Below are positions 24,781-37,200 of a stretch of 64,000 nt of DNA, in pieces. The translations under genes and the position numbers were made by a program. Within the stretch, counting starts at the first letter, position 1. Each line of letters begins with the position of its first letter. This stretch comes from Haemonchus contortus (lineage: Eukaryota; Nematoda; Chromadorea; Rhabditida; Trichostrongylidae): contig LS997565.1 of NCBI GenBank assembly GCA_000469685.2, forward strand, positions 15,993,235-16,057,234, given 5' to 3'. Under the pieces are notes generated by a model. That model made no database searches. It saw nothing but the letters and a program-made list of their open reading frames with translations, and was not told the origin of the DNA.

Positions 24781-25692
24781 TCAGAACCATCCACCAGGCC
24801 CTGCAAAAGGAGATCCTCCATATCCATCATGAGGATATCCTTCAGGTCCTCCAAACGAATATCCTCCTCGTCCTCCAGGGAATGGTCCTTTAGGTCCTTC
24901 GAAAGAATATCCTCCTTGTCCTTCGGAGGAAGGTCCTCCACGTCCTTGAAATGGATACCCTCCTTGGGGAAACGGATATCCTCTTCGTCCTCCGGCAAAT
25001 GGTCCTCTGGCTCCTTGAGACGGATATCCTCCTTGTCCTCCGGCGTAAGGTCTATCAGGTCCTCGGAACGGATCCCCTCCTCGGCCGCTGGGAAACGGTC
25101 CTTCAGGTCCTTGGAATGGGACTCCCCCTCGTCCTCCAGGGAAGGGTCCTCTAGCTACGCTATAGGGATTTTCCTCTTGTCCACCGAATCCTCCGTTGGA
25201 GAATCCTCCTTGCCCCCCAGCTCCGTTATACGGATTTTGCCCTGGTCCACTGAACCCTCCGTTGGGAAATCCTCCTTGTCCTCCAGGAACATTTCCTCCA
25301 AACCCAAAAGGGTTCCTTTCTTGTCCTCCTGAACTGGGTCCACCAGGTTGTCCATTTGGAGGTGCTCCTGGTTGTCCGCCACCGTTATTGACACCTCTTA
25401 CACCGAGTCCTCCAGAAAACGGCTGTTCTGGCACCTCAGGTGGTCCTTGTGGAGGAGGAACCGTCTTACCAGCTGCCGCATCTATCCTCTAGAATAAAAA
25501 TCATTACCAACAAAATCAATCTATTCATTTTGTAATTTTTCATATAAATACTGTAATGCTTTATCTTTATCAGCAAGATTTCTTATTAAAAATTCTTCAG
25601 TTCACGTATATAATATAGTCTGTATGCCAGAAAAATCTCACCGGAAACGTCGCAAGTGACGTAACAACAGTCAAGATTAGGAGTAAATTCAT
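24781..25692 (-). CDS. Secreted glycine/proline-rich protein, right copy (2 exons)
   Basis: Exon 1 is 25692-25642 and exon 2 is 25488-24781 on the minus strand, mirroring the left gene with the same 153 bp intron, signal peptide, repeat region and stop. The predicted 252-residue protein is identical to the left copy in everything compared. The TATA box (25918-25912) lies in the outer arm zone where the two copies have begun to differ, so promoters may not be identical. AATAAA is at 24734-24729. The two genes converge, with stops 3.7 kb apart. Antiparallel transcripts running through the spacer could pair perfectly. Function is unknown; expression of either copy cannot be judged from sequence. 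Confidence 0.85.
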
Positions 25693-26239
25693 CTGAAAAA
25701 TTTCCAGATTTACATCGAATTCGTTTGTTTATTGCTGTGTTTGGGCATTTATTTATCAAGTTTGCAAAGATGCATTCCTTTAAAAAACAGATAGCTACAT
25801 AGTGGGTGAGATTGCCCAACTAAAAAATCAGTTAAAACCAGAAAGTCCCTCGTGAAGATCTCATGAAGGGAAAACGAAGTGATGGACTGCTACTAATGCC
25901 ACCATCTGGCCTTTTATACTGACTTCCTGAAATCAAATAATGACATCAACATCGTTTTCTTTTTTGACAGTGTTCAAACAATTTGCAGCCTCTGGAGCTT
26001 TTGATATAGTTTTTCATTCATCACTATTTGAGCAGCCATAGTCACTTTTATGGTAATATTTTCCCAATTGATAGATCGCGAGCATTGCTTGATCGAGATC
26101 TTTGCAGTAATTTTCATAATGATATAGAGGAATTGGCATAGACGGACAATACAAAGAGTTTGCCAGCGATGAAGATTTACAAAACTTCCATTACCACGTC
26201 TTTCATTCGGCCGATCTACATGCTATCCTATACGGCCAC

Positions 26240-26600
26240 AATCCTGAGTTTCGAGGTCCATCAACGAGTGAAGATCCGGAATGCCGTTCCTTACGCCAAG
26301 AAATCGAACATTAGGAGGACCGAAAAGATCTTGGATACTGTTATGGCCGCTAGGCCAGAGCGGTTGGTTACTGTATCCCTGTAGGGCTTCAAACAAACTC
26401 CAGGCTGCTTGCTCTGTGGACAGACATTTTCTCTAAAGCTCTGAACGAAAAAACCTCTATGCCCGCTCGGTTCCCTCGAGTGAGGGCGATCCACTAAACT
26501 GCTCTGGCTCGCGACAGGGTGGATAAAGACATTAACTCCACCCGCTTGAGAATACCAACGACCGGTGACAGAGGGGATAGCTGCACGCTCCTCTTCGAAG
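26240..26600 (+). mobile_element. RTE retrotransposon C-terminal remnant
   Basis: The plus strand encodes RVKIRNAVPYAKKSNIRR (about 26265-26320), homologous to the C-terminal part of the RTE at the window start. After a frameshift it encodes FSKALNEK and a RARDRVDK-like block (about 26430-26530). It lies immediately outside the right palindrome arm. It is dead. Confidence 0.8.
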
Positions 26601-28245
26601 CAAGATCTGCAGCCATCAAAAAGATGTCTTATGGAAATTTGTCTCACTTTCAAAATTCCACAGAAACGATCTCAGGAGACCAGACACAGGCAGTGTCAAA
26701 GTTTGTTTCTGAAAATGAAAAAGTCTGGGCAAATGTGGCATCATTTGCATATAATGCAGAGTTCTGATATTCTTTCGAAAACAGGCTCCTTGCTGTTCGA
26801 ACAGTAGTAGCGCAGTGGATGGAGGACTGCGACAGAATAGTTAAGTGTTAGAGTACGGTCTTTTAAAGTAGCAAATATCGATTGTCATCGATTGGTTATA
26901 AAAATTCAAGACCTGGAGTTAGCATCATTGACTGACATCACTCATCAAGCCGTTTCACTCTTCGTTCACTGAACCTCATTGACTCCTACGGATTCTTATC
27001 TGTAGCTGGTTGTTTCCTTTTTGAAAGTTCACTTATGAAAAAACATGATAACTATTTTCTGAAATGGCTTTACGAATTGCCCAGAGAATCTCTAGTGCTA
27101 CGCTATTTCGAACTTTTTTGACTCTTTCCTTCCGTAAAAATAATTGCCAAAACTATATATTTATTCAATAGCAAAAAATATTATGCTCATCGATTGGGAA
27201 GCAGTAATCACAACCTGAAATCATCAAAAATCATACATACATAGCGCACAATATGCTCATATAGGCACAAAAAATTCAGCACTGAAAGTATACGGTATAA
27301 TCAAGTGACAAATATATAAATAGTTTCTTCTTCTTCAATCAAAGTACTCCCGATTAGAAATCGTGCAGCTTTTCTCAAGCCGACAGTGTTCTGATATATT
27401 TAGCGCCCAGATCTCTAGGTGGCGTTGAGATTCTGAAAATAAATTATTGCTTCCAAGCCTACCTTAGCGCTTCTGCTAATTTTCTCGATATTAGATTACT
27501 TGCCTCCTTTTGTCCGCCCAGTAGTTTTTACTTTCGCAGATATTTTTCCATTTTTTTAAAACCAATACCTCATGCTCAACGTCCGATAGTTGAGGGTTTT
27601 CGAAGCTAATAGCTCTCATTTCTCGTCTTTGTTGTAATCACGATAATTTTGAGGCACCCTTTTTAGGTTGAGAACAGAGAGTGTTTATGTAGAGGAGTAG
27701 ATCGGTGACGAAAAAAGCGAGAAAACGCACCTGCTTCAAGCTTTTAAAAAGTAGTGGAAGTGGAAGTTGTACGAGATCACTGCGACAGGAATGGCATGTA
27801 AGAGGTTTTTCGACGAGATTTAACTTGCTACCGTTGCGCAAAGAGATGACTACATCAAATATAACTGTCCAGAACTGCCTATCACTGTCGCTATGGGTTA
27901 GACAAGTTGTTTGAACTACCTACAATGGTTCCCTTATGAATGGTGCAGCCTCTAGAAAGCCGTTGAAACTCGTCCACCATGAGTGTGGCATTTACACGAG
28001 GCAAACCCTGGTTCCTTATTGTGCCCTATACAGAACGTTTTTTGCCTTTACAATGACAGGTATGGTATGAGGGGGAGCCTCGAATTCATGCTATAGTGGA
28101 ATCTCAGAATCCATTTTATCGTGACTGTGCCTTTGAGTTAACTCCCCTTTACATCAGATATAAAAAAACCGTAGCGCCATTGTAAAGAAGCTGTCGCGTC
28201 GGAATTCTTACCATTTAGTTACTGAATACAAGATGAATCTCAAAC
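26601..28245. other. Intergenic, no recognised gene
   Basis: No exon with domain support. A stretch near 27870-28120 resembles 38620-38850 in places, probably a dispersed repeat. It forms the 3' flank of the NOAH-like gene and could hold a further 3' exon if the donor at its last called exon is used. Confidence 0.4.
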
Positions 28246-31200
28246 TCACTGTGATATTGAGAGGAGATCCTCCATCGAGTTGCTCCGTCGCTTAACACCC
28301 ACACAGATGCAGGTAGCCATGATTATGAGCGATAACGCTAGCAGAGTAAGTGCAGAGAGGTAGGTTGGCGGTTGAAGACAGAGCTCTGGTAAGGTTTACA
28401 TAATACACGGATAACATAAGCAACTAGACCTGAATTCCTACGTAAATCAAGGTAATGTAATGTAAGTCATATAAGTTCTGAAATATTTGAATCAAGTAAA
28501 AACTAAATGAGCCAAAAAAGATAGTATGGTGGGTTAGTCAAAGTAGCAAAGCGTGGGCAACGATGGGGGTATAAGGCAATAAGTGTTGCCACTACTGTCA
28601 TCCCATTTCCAAAGAGCACCGGCAATCACCGTTCCATACCCGAAAAGTTGACATGATTCCTTTTCCAGGATATACGCGACACTTTGAATTTGACATTTTC
28701 TCACGCTACACTTTCACGCTCTCAGCACAAATACCAAATACGAGCGGACATTTTTAATAGAGAATAATTCTCATAAAAGACCTTGATCTAAAGAGTATGA
28801 AAAATAAGATTGAAGTAGCGCCAAAAAGTAAAGCCTCGATCTGGCTCCACCAACACAGACCCTGCTTAGGTGGTTGTACATTTTTTATTTTCTTTCCACT
28901 CTTACGAACGCTATATTGTTGGTCTACAAAGTACTGCTCTTTGCTTGCATTCCATTGTGTAGATTGAATGAGCGAGCCACTACAAATCTAGATAAAAGTG
29001 ACATATGATTAGGGGATCAGGAAGTAATCTTCGAACCACGACATCGATAGGAAAATTGCTGAAATCAAGCTCAGTAGTGGTTGCCTGATGGCTGAGGTCT
29101 GCATCTTGCATCTTCTGCTGGTGAGGGAACGAGACTCTAGGATGACAGGGCCTAGGTTCATTCAGGATTACGGCGTCCAGGACGGACAACAACTTCAGAC
29201 CCAGTATAGGTGCTCACGAGATAAACCCAATGAGTTCTCTGCGATGATTTTTAGGAAGCGGCTGTGGTCAGGAATGAATGCTAGCTAGAACCCAAGCGGC
29301 TTCAACTACGGGAATTGGTAAGAATGCTTTTCTACCGGGTTCATTTTAAAGCTGAAACACTTGTACGAGGTTTCTACTCAGCCAATGTTGCGCTCACTCT
29401 CAGTATTCTTCTTGATACCCATTCTCACGTTGTGCATTGTGAGTCGCACTACAATTTTTACTTTCTTACGAATTTTTCCATATTTCTCGACAAGTAGTTC
29501 CCTTGAACGAACCCTGACTAACCTGAAAACGCATGATCGTCTTTCTCAAGATCCTGCAAAGCTCTTGCTTTGACAATAAGGCGACGATCCACACGAACAG
29601 GATGTTCATCCTCCAGTGATCGAGTTGGTCGATCTTTGTTCAATGTGCATGACTGCTTAAATGATCTGACTCTCTCTAGTATCCTAATCGAACTTAGAGG
29701 CAGCAAACAGACAAGATAGAAACATCACGTCAAGCGATGTTTCGGCATAGTTCTGGTGGAGCAACTGACCTGTGGGCATGATTCGTCTGGACAAACAGCC
29801 ACCATGCAAACGACGTCGATCTGCTCGCTTCCGTCTATGCGGAATGCCGATAATGAAGATTCCCAACCGTGTGCACCCATGGTCATAGGCGACATCAAAG
29901 ACGGAAGAAGAGCACATCTTAAATCACAATTAAAAATAAGCCCCCTCAGCCAAGTATGAGGCCCAGCCATAATTTACAGAAGAAAAATCATTCCCACATT
30001 CAAAAGCAAGAACTCAGGATGTTTGGAGCTTGTTAGCTTGATCAGCATGGAGCTTGAAGCGGTGGTGAACTGTAGTATTTTACCTTTGCTACCTTTATAT
30101 GTGGTACTGGGCTCTCTCAGACTGATACACTGGTGGAGTGTCGCTCAATTCCAAGGATTATACAGGCTAGGCGAAGGATGCTCATTCCGTGGAGCTTGAG
30201 GGATTCTGTGCAAACCACTCATAATGCAACTTAGCGGGTGGACTTAGGATAGAGCGGACTTTCTGTTACAAATATACTAACTCAGGTGCTATAGAATCTA
30301 CACTGGGCATTATCTCCGCGCCATTTCCAAATGTTAAACGATTTTTCTCTGAAATCAGGGAAGCAGGTTTGTCAAACTTTCTTGACCATAAGGAACGAGT
30401 TCTCAGAGAAAAAACGAACCCATCAGCGATCAAGCCCACTGAGGTCGGAGGTCCTGTGCCGCCAACACGGTGGGCTGTGCACTCGATAACACGAAGGCGA
30501 TCCGCTGGAAATGAAAAATGTCTCATTTCGAGGAATTTCTGTATCTGTCACTGTCACTGAGAGTAAAACGAAAGAAATGGAGATTCGAGTCTGTGTAACT
30601 CACGAGAGATGTCGCTTTCAACACGGGCCACCAATGTCTCTCCTATGAAAACGCTATCAACTGGATGACCTCTTCTCATGATTTGTAGAGAGATTTGACG
30701 ATGTACTTCACTGGAAGCTATTGCCACAGGTGATGGTCCTCTAGACGAATTCAGTTAATTTTTATGGAGGCTAGTTCCATTTATTACAAGCTCAATTTGG
30801 GAACCGAGGACCTACAAAAATGAAAATATTCTGATTCGAAAATCTCACCCGACCACAACTCCTTGCCTGATTTCGTTTACAGTTGCTGCAGTGTAGTTAC
30901 AGGTGACATGGAAGAAAAGGTCATCTTTGGTGGTGACATCATGAGGGAGAACTCGATCGTTTGACATCACTATGACGGCAGAAACGATTTTGTCCTGAAT
31001 AACGAAACATACCTTCATCCTAAACGACCGGGAAGTATTTCGATGTTAGAAAAATGTAGGAGCAAGTCATTGTTCAGTACCACATTTGTTTCGAGAAAAC
31101 GGACAGTACATCATTTCCAGCAGCAGGTCCGCTGTTCATTTCAATGCCACAGTTTCGCTAGCGCTAGCGAAACAAAAGCTCACCACTTTATTACATTACG

Positions 31201-34200
31201 AAGCCTTGCTTTGAAGGTCTAGCTGTAGAATGAAAGAGTGTTGATGGACTTGCTGACGACCGTGGGATGACCTGGGTACCAGGGTGGCATGACGGGGTTG
31301 ACGTAGCCTCTTGTGCTGCGTCGTCAATACTTCAGCCTGCTCACAACGCCCTGCGACTGATGGTTAGCTATCTTCAACTTATAAGTTGGTTATTTCAGTT
31401 AGTTATCTCAACCAGCAACATGCTGCACAGAGCAACCGCCCCCACCTAATACACAGGGTCTGCATAATGCGTCAGAGCTGTACCATCTACAGTTGAACCC
31501 CTCCCGAGCCTGAATTCTGAAGTGTTTCGATTGAAACCATTCATACTCGTTGAGTCCATGCCACAGAGAAAACGAGAGGAAAATCATTCAATTCTTATAA
31601 CGATGGTTGGTGAAAGTTGCACACACACATTGCGTTTTTGAGACCTAGTAAGTAAGCATGGAACGTTGGAACTCGCGCTCGGATTTGATTGAGCTCATGT
31701 GTTGGAGCTGTGTGGTAAAGCCCAAGTCATTGAGCTGAAATATTGCGATAATCTTAATATAACGCGCAAAAAGGCCTGTTGGTGCATGTGTTCGATCGGG
31801 AACTTATACCGTCTAATCTACTGTACCAGAGCGTCCAAATTTGGAAAAGAAGTGAACGACAGGTCTAATCGCACGAAAAGGAGGAGCGCCGAGCATTAGC
31901 CAGGCGGTCGGACGGGTATGAAACAAGAAAAACATACTATCTCAAGAGCGTTACACCATGTGTTGTGTTGTGGTCGTGGAATAAAGATGGCAAATCTACT
32001 CGACGATCGAACAAACACACGACACTGTTCAAAACGTTCTGCAGCATACACAGCGCCAGTGTACTTCTGGAAATAACTGAGGTTCCAAGTGGATTTGCTG
32101 AATGTAGAAGACGTACCTCACTGGGATTTTTCAAAAGGAAGGTGACGTTCATGCCGGTATCATGACATTCAACTTGAACCTTTACATTGTCTGGTGGTAC
32201 AAAACCGATGTGTTCAGACAATGTAGCTAAGCGTGGGATCGATTCGAATTCGGCCAACTGTTGTAGTTCAGGGTCAGTGATAGTTGCCCTGAACAACTGA
32301 GTTTTGGGTTATTGTTCATGGAGGAATCATTTGACGAGTTTGTCCTTCTGATTCTCATATGAGCCAGAGGAATCTCTGCAAAAATATTTAGCGCAATTCA
32401 ATTATTATTACTGCTTCAGTCATGAGTAATGTTTGACATTGAGGTTGTGTTCTATTTCTGGCCACGAGTGATATTAGACATTGAGGTTGTGTTCTATTTC
32501 TGCGTTTTGTCGACTCCTGTACTATCTGGTAGCTACCAATTTGCAACTGTTATATACTGTGGAACAGAGCTGTAAAGAGTATAGGTACATTTACCCAACT
32601 CTGGATTGACGCAGCAAACCGCGCGGCGAAATTCGTGGTGATTCAGACGGGTGTGGTGCAGAAGGAACGAAATTGTGACGTCGCAGTGAGAGTGACGCCG
32701 CGCGCGAAGGATTACAGCAAAATGGTGCAGCAGGTAAGAAATACAGGAACAAAGGAACTGACAGTAGAATCATGACTTACGTCGTTATCGCATATCGATT
32801 GAGCTGTATGAAGAACGCTAGAGCTGTGATAAAGGCGAACGATTGGCCCGGGACAGCCGCGTGCGGCGAATCGATTACAAAAAATCGTTCCTACTGCCCG
32901 TCTCCCGATTCGGACGACCCTGGCGCCTACCATTGGAACACAGGTTCCAAGTAAATTGGATAAGTAGGGCCAGCTGATGCTACTTATCTACTTCATTTCA
33001 AATTTGAGCCCCATGATGGGTGCTGGAGTTCTTTGAATCACAACGAACAGTTTGGCATTTTGGATGGATGCGGCAGTTTGCCGCGTCCATCCAAAGTTGG
33101 GTGAATGTTCCGTCCCCCAAACTGTAAGCATTAGTTTCCTGTAGAGGATACTCCAAAGTATTACAGTAGCTGAATTCTACCTTGGCCATCTGTAGATTTT
33201 GAACATGAATATGACCAAAAATCGTATGAAAGAAAAACACTAACAGGCTCTTCACACCTCCCATTGACGAGTTGGGTATCAAAGATTCTCGCACAGGCTG
33301 TTCAGGTCCACGATGTCTTTGTAGCACGGCCACTAAATGACATTTATTCAAATTAGTAAATGTGACTGTAAATTAATTTGAATAAAAAGAAATTTAATGG
33401 TTTTAATGAAGATAGTAGCTCTACACTCCTCAACCTTTTATAAGCTCACCATAGTACTATTCCAAATTGTGATTTACCTTCATGGCTTCCATTCTAATCT
33501 CAACAAGTAGCATTTATTAGGGATCTTTGGAAAATTATTCGAGCTCTCAGTGTTCTGTCTTTGATTTTCCTCTTGATCATTTAGCGGAAGCCTTCACTTA
33601 TCCACTGCAAGCGAGATCTCAACCGCGCGCTCCAAAAAAAGAACGTAACAGTGTGAATGGATATGCTCGACATCAGAATTTATGGCCAAAGTAAGCAGCA
33701 AGTTACACCGTCATGCTGAGCAGGTTCTTAAATTCGATAGGTGTTTTTATGTGAAAGGTTAAATGTTTGGTTAGTTAGCCAATGGAAGTCTTAACCAGTG
33801 ACTTGTAATGCTTATTACAACGTGTTAGTATAAGGATCGACCATAATAAAGCATTCGATGGGGTTTATATACAGAAAATGTGGGCGGTCCTAAGATATGG
33901 TAGCACCTCTGGACCGTAGTGGGTCAGTGGCGGTACTCAAGCTCGGGGGATGAAGGAGCGGACCGCGCCAACGGCAGTGCTTAGGTTACATACTTGATTG
34001 CACACTTATGATACCGCCAGGTCATGCCTGTGGTCTCAACTCAAGAGATACTCATGTCAAGTTATGCCTATGGTTAATATGTTGAACTAGCATGTTATCC
34101 ATTGTTCTAGTAAAAGGTAGTTCTATTATAAACATACCAGTCGGGCCACCCAGCTAACGCCAGGCTTCCCTCCTTCTTATAGGTTCGCCCGGCTACGCCG

Positions 34201-37200
34201 GGCGCTCCTCCTTCCCGTGAGAAATTTGCTATGCGTAAATAACACTTCGGATTCTCCTTTTGCTTTGGAAGCTCTACACCCTCGGTATTAGCTCCAAGGT
34301 GGGAGCGATTTTTTCGTAAGCCAACCTCGCTGTGTCCGAAAGAACATCGTCTAATATCACAAAGGCGATTATTCAAAGAAAAAAGTATTCACAGACTTCA
34401 TCGCGGCCGAGGCTACTATATTAGCTACCATCAATGTTCCTCAACGCCATCATCAGGGGCTCTCCTCTTCTTGAGGCGAAGGGACTTTGCCCGGAAAATA
34501 TCGAATTATGAAATTGTCCCTTTTCAGATGTACCTCCTTTTCTCAACGGATACATCATTAAATGTGAATCCAACATTATTACCGGTCGGATAAATTTTGT
34601 TAAGAATGATATCAAAGCAAAGAGAAACCGTCATCTTTTACTTAACCGCAAACTCTGTTTGGTAGCGGTCGTATTTTAATAGCAAGAAGTGAACCAATTT
34701 CATCTCCTTATAATCACACAACTTACCCTTCTTGTCGAATGAAGCATATCAAAAAGTCAAAGCTAGATCGTAAATAACAAAGGCGCAAGGAGGTGATTGG
34801 TGTGTGGATCTTCTTCTCTAAGGCCTCTTCTATTGTCAATGTTCCCATCCTGTCCCCTCCTATTGATTGCTCTTCAAGTTCACGAGATCAGGAGTTATGG
34901 ATTTCCACTCATTTATTTCGCGAAATCCTGTTCCTTAGGGGCGTAGTCCGGCCCTACTACTCACCATAAGTGTTCCCATACTGCCTCCTACCGAGTTTGA
35001 ACGCCCTAGAGGCAAACTAAAAGTTTTGGCGCAAACTTCGCCTTCTCCTCTATATATAAGCGGGGTCCGGTCCTCCCACCTACGATAAATGTTCCCATCC
35101 TACCGCCTGTACTCCTACCAAGTTTGAATGCCTTAGGGCCAAATTGGCTATTGCGGCGCAAAACCCCACCCCCTGTGCACGGATTCCGGTCCTGCCACTT
35201 ACCAAAGGTGTTCCCATCCTGCAACCCTTACTCCTACCACATATGAACGCTCTAGGTCCACGGGGACATGAGTTATGAATTTGCGACCCAAAGTTTCTAA
35301 CGCGCACGCCGCGCTCTCTGTAAACGGAGTCCGGTCCTGCCGCTTACCATAGCTGTTCCCATGCTGTCCCCCTTACTCCTACCAATTTTGAACGCTCTAG
35401 GTCCACGGAGACAGGAGTTATGAATTTCCGGTCAAACACAAATACACCGACACACCAACAGACACACTTAGCGAATTATATAAAGTAGGATATATGGTTG
35501 TGAATCCACAACAAAATGAGATAGCTCCGATGAGAAAAGGAAAAGCTTTTTTGACTTTTTTATGACTAAGAAAACAAGTGAAACAGCCAAAGGCCTTCAA
35601 AGCAGTAGTGAAAGGGTCTCAAAGCAACTGCCAACTTCCACGATAGGATATGCAGCCAGCAGATAAGAGGGCTGTGAATCCATCCTCCAAAGATCGAAAG
35701 CGTCAAAGGGTACTCATTGTGGAACTTTATGCACGATATAAGATGCATGAAATCTAGGCAGTGATTGGTCTAGGTCGGCAGATATTCCGACTTAGTGTTT
35801 CAACTCAGTGTTATCATTACGTTGATACCTACTACTGGTCAACAAGACTCAAAGCGAGAAAAACGAAAAATCATCTCGCTATAACGATTTCACAAAAATA
35901 CATATACGGTAAACAAACAAAAAGGAACACTTGGGTAAACAAACTGCAGACCTTTGATTGAAGGAGTGGGAGCCCTCGTGAAAGGCCTCGGTGATGTCTT
36001 ACGGATGCCGGTGTCATCGACAAACAGCGAACTACTGAGATCGAAAACATGGTCTTCTAATGCATTGGCACTGATGGCTTGTCTCAGTACAGAATCGGGG
36101 ACCAACGTTGGGAAGGACCACCGCGTGTACGGCTTTTGAGTAGTGGGAATGTCTGAAAATTCAGATCTGCTGAAGCTGAATAGAGTTAATATCGCTATGA
36201 GGTTCACTTACCAAGATTTTGTATTCCATGTCGAACGTAAAGATGGAAGGTCGAGCTTTTTTGCGTCAACTTCTCGTAATCCTGAGGTATTTCCACGTGG
36301 CTCGATGATAACATGCATTCTCTTCTCGATTCCGAATAGGAAAACGCGCGACAGACGAACTTCGTAGCATTACGACACAAGAACCTTTGAAGAAATCCTT
36401 CCTTTGAATAGCGTCAACGTGGGTACACACACGGACAATACAGCTAAGCGTATGTTGCAAAACTTTCACAGAACTCTGATTGTTTCGTTGGTTTGTTGGC
36501 TAATATTGATGTCATTACAATAGGACAATAAGGTTGGGTTCGACTTTTGTTCTCATGCTGGGCGAAAGCATTCTACGACCTTTTATTAGGTTGGCGGAAA
36601 AGTATCCGCACATTTTTGTTTTCATGTTGTAGACCTTTGGGGATTACTTCGAAGCATTCGTTGCGAAAAATGTGTGAGTGCAGAACAATGCGCTCTTCAA
36701 TCCTTATCTGCGTAGCATTTCGCAATAGTTATGGCTGCAAGAATCTTTTCGACTTAAGGCGTGTTAAACCGCTTCTGCTTTAGAAGTTCAGAAAAAACGT
36801 GAATCCAAATTTAGCGGAAGGGAGGTATGTGATGGGATAGGACCCTCCATTGTCTCTCACAGCACAACAAGAAATTTGGAAACAAGTAGATTAGACCGAA
36901 AAACCACGATGTGGGACCAGTTGACCTGAATGAAGACCACCTGCCGGAACTGGTTGAAGAGGATTCCAGGTGTAGTAACCGCGAGTTGAAACAGGAGCTC
37001 AGTGGCCGTCAAGACACCGTAGCTGCCCATTGGCATCGCCTTGGAAACACATGAAGATATGGAGATACGGATGAGCAGTGAGCCGGGTGGTCACCACCTC
37101 CAAATGAGTAGAGATTCATGCTTGAACTTGTTAACTTTCCGGCGCCTCTACTCATGGCTGGAAGACTTAACCACCGGGGACGAGAAGTGTGTTCTCTAAG

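Larger units (their letters stand above)
23070..26190 (-). repeat. Right arm of 6.5 kb palindrome
   Basis: Reverse complement of 19700-22819 (pairing rule x to 45889-x for the inner part). The innermost 200 bp (about 23100-23310) plus the following array also recur at 34240-35435 in the same relative order, so part of this arm is an older dispersed repeat. The outer few hundred bp differ from the left arm by substitutions and one indel. Confidence 0.95.

Noticed and set aside
28980..29192. Minus-strand ORF considered as a NOAH-like exon
   Set aside because: The exon at 29280-29218 joins the membrane exon at 28385 in phase without it, and it encodes nothing typical of the family.
31149..31171. 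GTTTCGCTAGCGCTAGCGAAAC palindrome
   Set aside because: It is short, lies in an intron and has no paired site or context; probably chance.
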